Of a stretch of DNA of 64,000 nucleotides, positions 36,455 to 45,346 are shown piece by piece. The stretch spans positions 124,001-188,000 of the forward strand of contig NZ_JAZAQF010000078.1 in the NCBI RefSeq assembly GCF_043235035.1, read 5' to 3'. Position numbers and translations under genes: made by a program. Position 1 is the first letter of the stretch. The number at the start of each line of letters is the position of its first letter. Source of the stretch: CACIAM-69d sp001698445. Lineage in GTDB: Bacteria; Cyanobacteriota; Cyanobacteriia; CACIAM-69d. The notes below the pieces were generated by a model that was not told where the DNA came from, ran no database searches, and saw only the letters and a program-made list of their open reading frames with translations.

Positions 36455-37198
36455 ATGAGTTCTCTCCTGGGTTTGGCCCCTTGGCTCACTCCCGCCTGGT
36501 TTCCCGCCAGCCATTGGATCATGCTGGGCTTGTTGGTGGGGTTTGCGGTTTTGCACAGCGGCCTGGCGGCCCTGCGGATCAAAGGCGAAGCCCTGATCGG
36601 TGCGCGGGCTTACCGGGTGTTGTTTGCCTTGGTCAGTTTGCCGGCCGCGGGATTGTTGATTACCTACTTTTTCAACCATCGCTACGACGGGATCCAACTT
36701 TGGCAACTGCAAGGGGAAACCTGGGTGCAGCCGGTGGTTTGGATCTTGTCGGCCATTTCATTTCTGTTCCTTTATCCAGCCACCTTTAACCTGTTGGAAG
36801 TGGCTGCCGTCGCCAAGCCCCAAGTTCACCTGTACGAAACGGGGATTATTCGGATCACTCGCCATCCCCAGGCGATCGGGCAAATTATTTGGTGCGTGGG
36901 CCATGCCCTTTGGTTGGGAACCAGTTTCATGATGGTGACCTGTGTCGGTTTGATTGCCCATCACCTGTTCGCAATTTGGCACGGGGATCGGCGCTTGTAT
37001 GGCCGATATGGCGATGCATTCTTAAAAGTCAAGGAACGCACATCAATCATTCCTTTTCGGGCCATTTTTGACGGCCGCCAAACCCTTCAGCTTGCGGAAT
37101 TTTTGCGCCCGGCCTATGTGGGGGTCACGGCCTTTGTGTTGGGATTTTGGTGGGCCCATCCGGCGCTCATTCGGCTGACAGCTAGCGTAAACTGGTAG
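36455..37198 (+). CDS. NnrU-family membrane protein, probable 15-cis-zeta-carotene isomerase (Z-ISO)
   Basis: A ~247-residue membrane protein with six or seven helices. Conserved family blocks are LLVGFAVLHSGLAALR, IGARAYRVLFALVSLPAAG, YETGIIRITRHPQAIGQIIW and HHLFAIWHGDRRLYGRYGDAF, containing the conserved His residues proposed to bind the heme of Z-ISO. Z-ISO isomerises 9,15,9'-tri-cis-zeta-carotene during carotenoid synthesis. Cyanobacterial homologues of this length are commonly assigned to this function, but the activity is inferred. Start choice is open: ATG at 36455 (MSSLLGL) is the best, with an alternative at 36401. Confidence 0.8.
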   Translation: MSSLLGLAPWLTPAWFPASHWIMLGLLVGFAVLHSGLAALRIKGEALIGARAYRVLFALVSLPAAGLLITYFFNHRYDGIQLWQLQGETWVQPVVWILSAISFLFLYPATFNLLEVAAVAKPQVHLYETGIIRITRHPQAIGQIIWCVGHALWLGTSFMMVTCVGLIAHHLFAIWHGDRRLYGRYGDAFLKVKERTSIIPFRAIFDGRQTLQLAEFLRPAYVGVTAFVLGFWWAHPALIRLTASVNW

Positions 37199-37341
37199 GT
37201 ATCGATCGCCGGGGACGGAGGACATTTCTAGATTAGTTTGCGTGACTAGCCTGCCTGAAATGTTTCAAATTCCCGGCGGTTTTTGATTATTTTGGTTTAT
37301 TTCCCGTTCAGCATTTTTTAATATTTCTTTGCCGGTTCATA

Positions 37342-37692
37342 ATGCTAGATACCATTGATGACTCCAGCTTCGATCGGGAAGTGCTACAAACGCCCGGTTT
37401 GGTGTTGGTGAACTTTTGGGCTCCTTGGTGTGGATTGTGTCGTCTGATTGATCCCCTCCTGAATAAGCTGCGATCGGACTGGGGCGAGTCGATCAAGTTG
37501 GTTAATGTCAATGCAGATAGCAATCTGAGATTAGCCAATTCCTATCGTCTTACCACCCTGCCGACGGTGATTTTGTTTCAGGATGGAAAACCGATTTTTC
37601 GGCTCGATCGCTTTGAAGGCAAAGAAGAGTTTTTGCGCCACTTAAACCGGGCTGTGAATCAAGTGGAATTGTCCCGATCGCTTACATCCTAA
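37342..37692 (+). CDS. Thioredoxin-fold protein with atypical CGLC active site
   Basis: A 116-residue thioredoxin-like protein. The active-site loop is NFWAPWCGLCRLIDPLL with Cys30 and Cys33, so WCGLC replaces the canonical WCGPC. The buried Asp equivalent and the cis-Pro are present (TLPTVILF, Pro75). It is about 10 residues longer than E. coli Trx, mostly at the C-terminus (FEGKEEFLRHLNRAVNQVE). I recall a cyanobacteria-specific thioredoxin class (TrxC) with a non-proline WCGxC site; this is a candidate, but the assignment was not checked. The Leu for Pro change is expected to raise the redox stability of the oxidised form. Single gene, upstream of pyrD. Confidence 0.88.
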   Translation: MLDTIDDSSFDREVLQTPGLVLVNFWAPWCGLCRLIDPLLNKLRSDWGESIKLVNVNADSNLRLANSYRLTTLPTVILFQDGKPIFRLDRFEGKEEFLRHLNRAVNQVELSRSLTS

Positions 37693-37837
37693 GCATTTTC
37701 CAAGCCGCCGTCGGTTCAAAGCCCCCTAAAACCGCCGATTGCGCCCTTGGCGACTTGATTGGCGACTTGCGCGATCGGGGTGGGTCTGCTTTGCTGTTGG
37801 CGAACTCAAGCCCGCATCAGCCTCCTGCTGCCGTTTT

Positions 37838-38986
37838 ATGGATTGGTATCGCGTCCTTCGTCCGTTGGTGTTTTCGCCCTTGGCTCCTAGCCCCGAACGG
37901 GCCCACAACCAGGCCATGGAGTTGTTGCAAGGGTTGGCTCAGTTGCGGCGATCGGCCACGGGTCGATCGATGCTGGCCAACCTGCGCCATTGGTTTACTG
38001 CCCAAGCGCCAGAACTGGGCCAAACCCTGTGGGGCCTGCGGTTTGAGAACCCCGTGGGTCTGGCGGCCGGCTTTGACAAAGATGGAGTAGCCGCCGGGGC
38101 TTGGGAGCAATTGGGGTTTGGTTTTGCGGAGTTGGGCACGGTGACGCTCCATTCCCAGCCGGGTAACCCGCAACCTCGGCTATTTCGCCTGCTGCCCGAT
38201 CGCGCCGTTCTGAACCGGATGGGATTCAATAACCAAGGGGCTGCGGCGCTAGCTGAACGGCTGGCCGCCCTTCGTCCTTCCCCCTGGGAGAATCCCAACA
38301 TTCCGATCGGGGTCAACCTGGGCAAGTCCAAAATCACCGAATTGGAAGGGGCCGCCACCGACTATTTGGGCAGCTTCCAGCTGCTGAAGGATTGGGGCGA
38401 TTATTTCGTGGTGAATGTGTCTTCGCCCAACACACCCGGCCTGCGATCGCTCCAAGATGCCGATCGACTCGGGGAAATTTTGGACAGCCTTCAGCAAGAC
38501 AACCAAGGCCAGAAACCCCTGTTGGTGAAAATTGCGCCGGATTTGGAATGGAGCGCGATCGATGACGTGATTAGCCTTGCCCAGCGCTTTGGCCTAGCAG
38601 GGGTGATTGCCACCAACACCACCATCCGTCGCGATCAACTGCAAACCAAAACCCTGAAGCAAACGGGCAACCCAATCACCGCCGAAGCCGGGGGCATTAG
38701 TGGCCAACCCCTGCGCGATCGGGCCACGGAGGTCATTCACCATATCTATCGCCAAACCGCCGGCCAACTGCCCATCATTGGCGTGGGTGGTATTTTCAGC
38801 GCCGAAGATGCCTGGGACAAAATTGCCGCCGGGGCCAGCCTCGTGCAAATTTACACCGGCTTTATCTACGAGGGGCCGGGACTGCCCCGCCGCATTGCTG
38901 AGGGCTTGGCGGCCAAGCTGGCGGAGCGTGGCTGGTCATCCATTACCCAGGCGATCGGCTGTGGTCACGGTTCCTTGGAGCGATAG
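37838..38986 (+). CDS. pyrD: Dihydroorotate dehydrogenase (quinone), class 2
   Basis: Oxidises dihydroorotate to orotate in pyrimidine synthesis with FMN, passing electrons to membrane quinone. The ~382-residue protein has the N-terminal membrane-association extension (MDWYRVLRPLVFSPLAPSPE), the FMN/substrate block GLAAGFDKDGVA, the NRMGFNNQGAAAL motif, IGVNLGKSK, FVVNVSSPNTPGLR with the catalytic Ser, IATNTT, and the C-terminal FMN phosphate-binding GVGGIFSAEDAWDKIAAGAS. The frame is open upstream to 37739, but the ATG at 37838 fits the family N-terminus. The 14-bp tandem array begins 15 bases after its stop. Confidence 0.96.
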   Translation: MDWYRVLRPLVFSPLAPSPERAHNQAMELLQGLAQLRRSATGRSMLANLRHWFTAQAPELGQTLWGLRFENPVGLAAGFDKDGVAAGAWEQLGFGFAELGTVTLHSQPGNPQPRLFRLLPDRAVLNRMGFNNQGAAALAERLAALRPSPWENPNIPIGVNLGKSKITELEGAATDYLGSFQLLKDWGDYFVVNVSSPNTPGLRSLQDADRLGEILDSLQQDNQGQKPLLVKIAPDLEWSAIDDVISLAQRFGLAGVIATNTTIRRDQLQTKTLKQTGNPITAEAGGISGQPLRDRATEVIHHIYRQTAGQLPIIGVGGIFSAEDAWDKIAAGASLVQIYTGFIYEGPGLPRRIAEGLAAKLAERGWSSITQAIGCGHGSLER

Positions 38987-39000
38987 GCTCGATCAAGCTG

Positions 39001-39154
39001 ATCTAACCCAATCGATCTGACCTAATCGATCTGACCCAATCGATCTAACCCAATCGATCTAACCCAATCGATCTGACCCAATCGATCTGACCTAATCGAT
39101 CTGACCTAATCGATCTGACCTAATCGATCTGACCCAATCGGTCTGACCTAATCG
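39001..39154. repeat. Tandem array, eleven 14-bp units, upstream of petE
   Basis: Eleven consecutive 14-mers of the form ATCTRACCYAATCG with a fixed phase and two variable positions (for example ATCTGACCTAATCG three times in a row at 39085-39126). It ends about 103 bases before the petE start codon and starts just after pyrD. Contains many ATCGAT sites. Confidence 0.95.
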
Positions 39155-39257
39155 ATCAAATCGAATCGGCCAAAGGAAATTGGTCAAAACCAGCACCGTT
39201 GCTACGGGAGAGCGATAGAATTCAACCTGTAAAACCCCTTTCATGAGTTTTTGACCA

Positions 39258-39650
39258 ATGAAAGCTTGGATGAAATCGATCGCCCGTCGCGCTAGCCTGC
39301 TGGTGGCTGCCGTCGTTCTGTTTGCTGGTGTGTTGTTCGCCGTGGCCCCCAGCGCCCTGGCCGAAACCCACAGCGTGGAAATGACCAACCTGCTGAAGTT
39401 CTCCCCTGAAACCGTGACCGCCAAGGCTGGCGACACGATCGTTTGGTCGAACCCCGCTGGTTTGCCCCACAACGTGGTGTTGGAAGATGCCTCGAAGTTT
39501 GACGCGGCTGAAGTGAAGAAACTGGGCCAACTGTTGGGCAAAGGCGAAGCTGGCTTCACCCTGCCGAGCGACCTGCCTGCTGGCACCTACAACTACTACT
39601 GCGCACCTCACCGTGGCGCTGGCATGGCCGGCAAGATTGTGGTTCAGTAA
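39258..39650 (+). CDS. petE: Plastocyanin
   Basis: Small blue copper protein in the thylakoid lumen that carries electrons from the cytochrome b6f complex to photosystem I. 130 residues: a Sec-type signal peptide (basic n-region, hydrophobic core LLVAAVVLFAGVLFAV, cleavage probably after Ala35 in PSALA-ETHSV), giving a mature protein of about 95 residues. The copper ligands are His71 (GLPHNV), Cys115, His118 (YYCAPHRG) and Met123 (GAGMAG). Length and motifs are canonical. No cytochrome c6 gene is in the window. The promoter lies between the 14-bp array and the ATG; no clear boxes were recognised. In cyanobacteria petE is usually copper-controlled; no copper motif could be assigned here. Confidence 0.98.
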   Translation: MKAWMKSIARRASLLVAAVVLFAGVLFAVAPSALAETHSVEMTNLLKFSPETVTAKAGDTIVWSNPAGLPHNVVLEDASKFDAAEVKKLGQLLGKGEAGFTLPSDLPAGTYNYYCAPHRGAGMAGKIVVQ

Positions 39651-39999
39651 CCACCGGCTAATTTATTAGGCTAATCACATTGGCTGACTACACTTTGTGG
39701 CAAGCCAGTTAGCCCCAAGAATGCGATCGAGCGATCGTGGAGAATACGACCACTGGCATAGGGCCTAAAGGGCTAAAGCCACGCTCAAAATCGCCAAAAC
39801 TGACAGGATGATTGGGATCTAGGCTGATGGACTAGGAGCGACCTGGCTCCATCACTTGACAGGCTTTCGGTTGACGAGTTCTTGATTAATAGATTTTTAA
39901 TTCACGAGGTTTCGAGTTTTTAGATCAGCTTTAAATCAGCATTGTTTTCCCTTGCTTGAGACCAGTATTAATGCATTTGAAGATCGGCACGCAAATCAA
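39651..39999. other. Gap between petE and gmk, no gene seen
   Basis: 349 bases. A weak hairpin-like arrangement GGCTGACT ... AGTTAGCC at about 39681-39714 could end the petE transcript, but there is no T run. The 3' part (39860-39960) is AT-rich and probably holds the gmk promoter. Confidence 0.4.
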
Positions 40000-40581
40000 A
40001 TGGCGAACGGAACGCTAACGGTATTAACAGGCCCCAGCGGCGTGGGCAAGGGCACATTGGTGAAGCTGTTACGCGAACGCCATCCCGATTTGTATTTATC
40101 CGTTTCTGCCACCACTCGATCGCCCCGTGACGGCGAAGTGGACGGGCAGGATTATTTTTTTGTGTCGCGCGATCAGTTCATGGCCATGGCCGAAGCGGGT
40201 GACCTGCTGGAGTGGGCCGAGTTTGCCGGCAATTGTTACGGAACCCCGCGCCAACCGATTGTGGAGCGTCTGGCTCGGGGCGAGCAGGTGTTGTTGGAAA
40301 TTGAGTTAGAGGGAGCGCGTCAGGTCAAAACCACCTTTCCCGAGGCGTTGCGGGTGTTTGTGTTGCCGCCGTCGCTGGATGAGTTAGAACGACGGTTGCG
40401 ATCGCGCGGCCAAGATGCCGAAGCGGCGATCGAGCGGCGTTTGGCCCGGGCCCGCGAGGAAGTGGCCGCCGCCGATGAGTTTGATCAGCAGGTGGTGAAC
40501 GACGACCTAGACAAGGCGCTGATTCAACTGGAAGCGATTATGTTCTCCCCGATCGCAACCCCTGTGGCTGGCGAAAGCTGA
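40000..40581 (+). CDS. gmk: Guanylate kinase
   Basis: Converts GMP to GDP with ATP. A 193-residue protein from the ATG at 40000: LTVLTGPSGVGKGTLVKLL (P-loop), SVSATTRSPRDGEVDGQDYF (GMP-binding block), LEWAEFAGNCYGTP, EIELEGARQV, and the lid region RLRSRGQDAEAAIERRLARA. All canonical residues are present. The frame is open to a TTG at 39952 but that adds only 16 unconserved residues. In many cyanobacteria gmk is preceded by remA-like or coaBC genes; here it stands alone. Confidence 0.96.
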   Translation: MANGTLTVLTGPSGVGKGTLVKLLRERHPDLYLSVSATTRSPRDGEVDGQDYFFVSRDQFMAMAEAGDLLEWAEFAGNCYGTPRQPIVERLARGEQVLLEIELEGARQVKTTFPEALRVFVLPPSLDELERRLRSRGQDAEAAIERRLARAREEVAAADEFDQQVVNDDLDKALIQLEAIMFSPIATPVAGES

Positions 40582-40679
40582 TTAAACCCTGCCGTTGCCA
40601 TTTCCCAAAGCCAGTTCCCAGATTTTTCGTAAATCGAAATCATGGGTCTTTGGGACCCGTTTGCATTTCCCCAATCATC

Positions 40680-40828
40680 GTAGGGGTTGGGTCTCCCAAC
40701 CCTAACCCGGTTCATCGCCGTAGGGGTTGGGTCTCCCAACCCTAACCCGGGCGATCGCCACAACCCTGTCCACCCCTGGGAACACCCAAGGATCACGGGA
40801 ATGGGCGAGGAGACCTCGCCCCTACGAC
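40680..40828. repeat. REP/MITE-like element with two 40-bp direct repeats and hairpins
   Basis: Two direct repeats of 40 bp (40680-40719 and 40720-40759) each begin GTAGGGGTTGGGTCTCCC and contain a hairpin GGTTGGG-TCT-CCCAACC. The right end has GGGCGAGG-AGA-CCTCGCCC (40803-40821) followed by CTACG. Read on the opposite strand the right end is GTAGGGGCGAGGTCTCCTCG, so the two ends are imperfect inverted repeats with the same GTAGGGG tip. The gap 40582-40881 also has a GGGTC-TTTGG-GACCC hairpin near 40645. Confidence 0.8.
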
Positions 40829-40881
40829 TGATTGTTTGAAGAACGAGGTCATCAGGGTTTCAGACGATTTGACGACAGGCC

Positions 40882-42300
40882 CTAATCCTCCGGGAGGTCA
40901 TCCCGTTCCAGGTCATAGAGCACCTTTTCCAAATACCAATCTTCATCCATGTTGGGGTAATGTTCCCGGGCCCGATCGAGCAGGGTTTGCGCGATCGCTT
41001 CCTGGCCGCCAACCCGCCCCAACAGCCGCTGCCAAAGGGGATTTTGGGCCTTTTGGGGCAACCCAGGAGACAGATTCACCGGCTGTTGCAACATCTTGAG
41101 TTGTTCCAAGGTGGTGCGATAGCGTTCCCAGTCGTTGCGATCGCAAAACAAGCTAGCGGCGGTCTGGTAATCTTCGATCGCCTGTTTCAGGTTTTCTTGG
41201 CGAACGGCTGCTTGGGCCCGCAACAGCAAAATGGTGGGCCGATCGCCCCCCAACTCCAATGCTTGGTTATAGTCCCCGATCGCGGCGCTGTAGTTTCCCA
41301 GTGCCTGTTGGGCATCGCCCCGAGCCAGCCACAGCAGCGGGTTTTGGTCATCTTGGGCTAAGGCTTGATCTAAATCCGTCAACGCCCCTGTTCGATCGCC
41401 CATTTCCAGCCTGGCCCTGGCTCGGTAACGGTAGAGCGTGGCATCAGCCCCACCCCCTTGAATCGCCCGGTTGCAATCCGCGATCGCCCCTTGCCAGTTA
41501 CCTTGCTTAATGCGCACCGCTGCCCGACAAGCCAGCGCCTTTGGATCCACAGGATCCAACTTCAGGGCCCAATCTAACTCCGCGATCGCCCCCTGTATAT
41601 CTCCCGACTCTGCCCGGTTCAAAGCCTGGGCATAAAAGGCCTCTGGGCGCATCATCGCTCCCACGGGTGCGCCCGTATTGGGTGTGCCCGTGTTGGGTGT
41701 GCCCGTGTTGGGTGTGCTCGCATCGGACGCATCTGTACTGGATGTGCCCGTGGCGGCGGCCTGCAAACTGGCCAACGTGGGCGGTGCATTAAACGGGGGC
41801 AACGGTTCCGTCAGCACAGGCGGACTGGCGTTGGGTTGTAGTTGCTTCAGTAAATCCAAACATTGCCGGGCCCCCACGGGATCGCGGCGATCGAGATAAA
41901 GCTCCGTCGCCTTGCGCAAGCTGACGATCGCGGCGGTCAAATCTCCTCGCTTACGCAGGGCCGTTGCCTTCAGTTGGTGGGCCGCTGGATTTTGAGGATT
42001 GAGCTGCAGCAGATGGGCTAAATCATCCAACGCCCCATCAAAGTGATCCAAAACCACACGAACCAAGGCTCGGCCATAGAGAGCCGGTTGATAATCATTG
42101 GCCAGTTCGATCGCCCGCGAATAGTCAAAAGCGGCCTGTTGTAATCGGCCCATATCAAAATAGGCCAAACCCCGCCGGTAATAGGCTTCAGCCCAATGGG
42201 GATCCGCCGCAATGGCTTGGTCAAAGCAAGCGATCGCCGCTGCTTGGTCGCCTTGTTTTGCCTGCTCGATGCCCTCCCAGAAGGCCGCATTATCAGTCAT
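40882..42300 (-). CDS. TPR-repeat protein
   Basis: About 472 residues from the ATG at 42300 (MTDNAAFWEG). Two blocks of tetratricopeptide repeats: residues ~2-150 (for example AAIACFDQAIAADPHWAEAYYRRGLAYFD) and ~215-370 (AIAELDWALKLDPVDPKALACRAA and following), with helical C-terminal part (LLGRVGGQEAIAQTLLDRA). The linker between blocks is low-complexity with a DNA-level 15-bp repeat giving TPNTGTPNTGTPNTG. No signal peptide or transmembrane helix. TPR proteins are scaffolds; the partner is unknown and no gene next to it gives a hint. Confidence 0.9.
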   Translation of the reverse strand: MTDNAAFWEGIEQAKQGDQAAAIACFDQAIAADPHWAEAYYRRGLAYFDMGRLQQAAFDYSRAIELANDYQPALYGRALVRVVLDHFDGALDDLAHLLQLNPQNPAAHQLKATALRKRGDLTAAIVSLRKATELYLDRRDPVGARQCLDLLKQLQPNASPPVLTEPLPPFNAPPTLASLQAAATGTSSTDASDASTPNTGTPNTGTPNTGAPVGAMMRPEAFYAQALNRAESGDIQGAIAELDWALKLDPVDPKALACRAAVRIKQGNWQGAIADCNRAIQGGGADATLYRYRARARLEMGDRTGALTDLDQALAQDDQNPLLWLARGDAQQALGNYSAAIGDYNQALELGGDRPTILLLRAQAAVRQENLKQAIEDYQTAASLFCDRNDWERYRTTLEQLKMLQQPVNLSPGLPQKAQNPLWQRLLGRVGGQEAIAQTLLDRAREHYPNMDEDWYLEKVLYDLERDDLPED

Positions 42301-42466
42301 TACGCCGCCTCGCTGATCACATACCAACCGCCGTCATTAGGGCAATCCTAGCAATTGGTAGAGAGCTTGCGGTGATTTGTATCAACCCATACGGATTTTG
42401 AGGCAAACTTTCCTGAGCTTTCGTCCCCAATGTCTCATCAACCGAGCTTGATCATGAACCTGATTA

Positions 42467-42844
42467 TTAACAGGTCTTGATGAAGACCGGGCTAACCCAC
42501 TCATAATAAATGCGGAGCCGTTGATTGCTGGTTAATTCTGCCGTGTTGCGGCTGGCCACTCGGCTTGATGGTTGCTGCAAGCTGGGCACCGCTCGATTCA
42601 TCCGACAGTTGATCCCGCAGTCCATCAGGTAATCCACTCGGGGATTCAATGGAAATTCAGTAACGAGCACATCAGTTCGTGCATCTGGGCGCACATCTAG
42701 TGCATTGGGAAATGCATCAGGCGATTCATCAGGGTCTTGGGACGAATGGGTTAGGATCAGGTGATCGCACGCCTCGGTGTGGCGATAAACAGCCTTAGCA
42801 CTGTTTGGGTACTGATTTTGGCTATTAATTTGGATATTAATCAT
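42467..42844 (-). CDS. Hypothetical protein (weak)
   Basis: A 125-residue ORF without recognisable domain. The N-terminus MINIQINSQNQYPNSAKAVY and the C-terminus RLRIYYEWVSPVFIKTC look protein-like, but the middle (DPDESPDAFPNALDVRPDAR) is repetitive at the DNA level (GCATCAG and GCACATC motifs). No ribosome binding site at good distance. It lies in the gap between the TPR gene and the diverging GGDEF gene. It could be a lineage-specific gene or a chance ORF. Confidence 0.35.
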   Translation of the reverse strand: MINIQINSQNQYPNSAKAVYRHTEACDHLILTHSSQDPDESPDAFPNALDVRPDARTDVLVTEFPLNPRVDYLMDCGINCRMNRAVPSLQQPSSRVASRNTAELTSNQRLRIYYEWVSPVFIKTC

Positions 42845-42997
42845 GATCAACTAGCCCAGGCTCCCCGCTGACCCCTTAGAGATCGCTGGGGACGTTGCTC
42901 ATGATTAACCGGCCCCATCCGTCAAAACACTGCACTACGGCTGCCGAAAACGATTTAAACGATTTCACCGATTCAGGCGTTTGCTTTATCCTATCCT

Positions 42998-45328
42998 GTG
43001 CTTGATTCTCACCAAATTATTCCCGCTGTCCGTTCCCTGTCCCTGGGCGAAGCTGGCTACCTTGCGGCAACGCAAGCGCTGGTGATTTCAGCGGACAAAA
43101 CTATCGCAGACATGGTGCAGCATCTTCAGGGAATTCACCCATCGCAGATTGCTGAATCACAACTAATTGTGCTGGTGTTGCCGACGGCCCAGGGCGAGAA
43201 GCCGATCGGGGTGCTGACGGTGAGCGAGCTAACTTGGGCCGTGGTGACCCAGCGGGAATTGGCCACCTCTTCCCTCATGAGCCTGGCTAGACCGCCCGTG
43301 ACCTTGCCCGCTCAGACCAATTTGCAAACTGCTTGGGACACGTTTCAAGCTCAAAAATGCGCCTGGTTAGTGTTGCTAGAGGAGCAGGGAGTTTTGGCGG
43401 GGGTCATTTCCCGTACTGCCTTGCTGGAAGCAGTGGTGGAACGGGGCGGCCTGGCTGGTCAGTTGCCAGAATCAGCCCCAGAATCAGATTATTCCCCGCT
43501 AATTTGTTCGCAGCCGGTGCATGGCTACTGGTCAGCCGGCTTGACCCATTTCCTAGGACAAGTGGGCGATGGGATTGCTCAGGTGGTGAACGATGGGGCT
43601 TGGGAATGGAACCTAACGACCGATCGCTTGGTGTTGTCGCCTCGGTGGAAGGCCCTGTTGGGCTATGGCCCCTCGGAGTTGGCCGATGAGTGGGCCACTT
43701 GGGAACAGCGGCTCATTGAGGAAGATCGATCGACCCTGAACAACCTACGGCAGGCGGTGCAGGTGAACCAGGCCAACTGCATTCAACTGATTCAGCGGTT
43801 TGAGCACCGCAACCAAAACATTGTTCATGGTCTGGTGCGGGCGGTGCGCCACAGTGCGGTCAACGGGGAAGATATCCTTTGGGGAGTCCTGACGGACATT
43901 AGCGAATTGGCCCGCACCCAACAAGAACTGGCGGATATTCTCGACAGCTCGATCGATGGAATTGCTGCCCTGCGCACGATCCGCAACGGGGCCGGGCAAA
44001 TTGTGGACTTTTTGTGGACGGCGGTGAACGCCTCGGCCGAAATGGTGCTGGGGCGATCGCGCAATCAACTATTAAATCGACAACTGCTTGATCAAGTACC
44101 CCTTGTGCGCCAAGACGGCCTCTTTGAAGCCTATGTGCGGGTGGTGGAAACTGGCCAGGCCTTTAGTCGATCGCTCCGAATCGCCCAAGTTGACGGCCGC
44201 GATGCTTGGTTGCAGCTCACGGCGGTGAAATTAGGCGACGGCCTGACCCTGACTTTTCGGGATGTGACCCAAACCAAGCAGGCCGAACAGGTGCTTCAGG
44301 AAACCAATCAACAACTGGAGCGACGCATTGAAGAGCTGAAGTTTCGCAACCGCGAAATGGCGCTGCTGAGTGAAATGATTGATTTCCTGCAGGTTTGCGT
44401 GACCGTGGAGGAAGCCTACACGGCCGTGGCCGACCTGGTGCAAGCTCTGTTTCCCGGCTGTTCCGGGGCCCTGTTTACCCTGGAATCGACCCGCGTGGCC
44501 CTGGAGGCGGTGGCCACTTGGGGCCCTGACCCGATCGGGGAAACCCTGTTCTATCCCGATGATTGCTGGGCCCTGCGCCGCGGCCGCATCCACTGGGCCG
44601 AGCACAAACACACGGGGTTGCTCTGTCGCCATGCCCATCCCCTGGGCCCCCAAGCGGAATCCCTTTGTTTGCCAATGATGGCCCAAAGCGAAACCCTAGG
44701 CCTGCTGTATCTTTGCACCCCGCAGCACGATTCCCTTTCGGCTCCAAAACAACAGCTCGCCCGCACCGTGGCGGAGCAGGTGGCCTTAGCCATTTCCAAC
44801 CTGCGACTGCGGGAAACCCTGCAACAACAAAGCATCCGCGACCCGCTCACCGGTCTTTATAACCGACGCTATTTAGAGGAAGCCCTGGAGCAAGCGGTTT
44901 GTCGGGCCCGGCGCGATCGCTCCCCGATCGGGGCGATCATTTTGGACATTGACCATTTCAAACAATTCAACGACACCTTTGGCCACGATGCCGGAGACTT
45001 GGTGTTGCAGGAAGTGGCGCAATTTCTGCAAAGTCGCATTCGAGGTTCCGATATCGCCTGTCGCTATGGTGGCGAGGAAATGACACTGATTTTGCCCGGA
45101 GCCACCCTCGAAGAAACGGTGCAACGGGCGGAGGTCATGTGCCAAGAGCTGAAGTATTTGTCCTTGCGTCACGGCGGGCAAACCCTGGGGGCAATCACTG
45201 CCTCCTTTGGGGTGGCCAGTTTTCCGCAACACGCGGTTACCGTAGCCACCCTGTTGCAAGCGGCCGATGCCGCTCTCTATCAAGCCAAATGGGCTGGACG
45301 CGATCGAGTTGTTGTGGCCCAAAGTTAA
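42998..45328 (+). CDS. CBS-PAS-PAS-GAF-GGDEF protein, putative diguanylate cyclase
   Basis: A 776-residue signalling protein that starts at GTG (42998). Residues ~1-150 form a CBS domain pair (VLPTAQGEKPIGVLTVSEL and VLLEEQGVLAGVISRTALLE). Two PAS domains follow (~190-305 and ~310-430), then a coiled coil, a GAF domain (~450-600), and a GGDEF domain (~615-776: DPLTGLYNRRYLEEAL; ILDIDHFKQFNDTFGHDAGD). The signature is GGEEM (691-695) rather than GG(D/E)EF; an I-site RGSD lies five residues before it. GGEE keeps the catalytic Glu so cyclic-di-GMP synthesis is likely, but the final Phe to Met change is unusual. No EAL domain. Ligands of the sensory domains are unknown. Confidence 0.92.
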   Translation: MLDSHQIIPAVRSLSLGEAGYLAATQALVISADKTIADMVQHLQGIHPSQIAESQLIVLVLPTAQGEKPIGVLTVSELTWAVVTQRELATSSLMSLARPPVTLPAQTNLQTAWDTFQAQKCAWLVLLEEQGVLAGVISRTALLEAVVERGGLAGQLPESAPESDYSPLICSQPVHGYWSAGLTHFLGQVGDGIAQVVNDGAWEWNLTTDRLVLSPRWKALLGYGPSELADEWATWEQRLIEEDRSTLNNLRQAVQVNQANCIQLIQRFEHRNQNIVHGLVRAVRHSAVNGEDILWGVLTDISELARTQQELADILDSSIDGIAALRTIRNGAGQIVDFLWTAVNASAEMVLGRSRNQLLNRQLLDQVPLVRQDGLFEAYVRVVETGQAFSRSLRIAQVDGRDAWLQLTAVKLGDGLTLTFRDVTQTKQAEQVLQETNQQLERRIEELKFRNREMALLSEMIDFLQVCVTVEEAYTAVADLVQALFPGCSGALFTLESTRVALEAVATWGPDPIGETLFYPDDCWALRRGRIHWAEHKHTGLLCRHAHPLGPQAESLCLPMMAQSETLGLLYLCTPQHDSLSAPKQQLARTVAEQVALAISNLRLRETLQQQSIRDPLTGLYNRRYLEEALEQAVCRARRDRSPIGAIILDIDHFKQFNDTFGHDAGDLVLQEVAQFLQSRIRGSDIACRYGGEEMTLILPGATLEETVQRAEVMCQELKYLSLRHGGQTLGAITASFGVASFPQHAVTVATLLQAADAALYQAKWAGRDRVVVAQS

Positions 45329-45346
45329 AAGAACCCAAGGTTAAAA

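Noticed and set aside
39001..39154. CRISPR array considered
   Set aside because: The 14-bp units follow each other without spacers, and no cas genes are near.
39190..39257. petE promoter boxes (TAGAAT near 39214)
   Set aside because: No -35-like box at an acceptable spacing; not reported as a feature.
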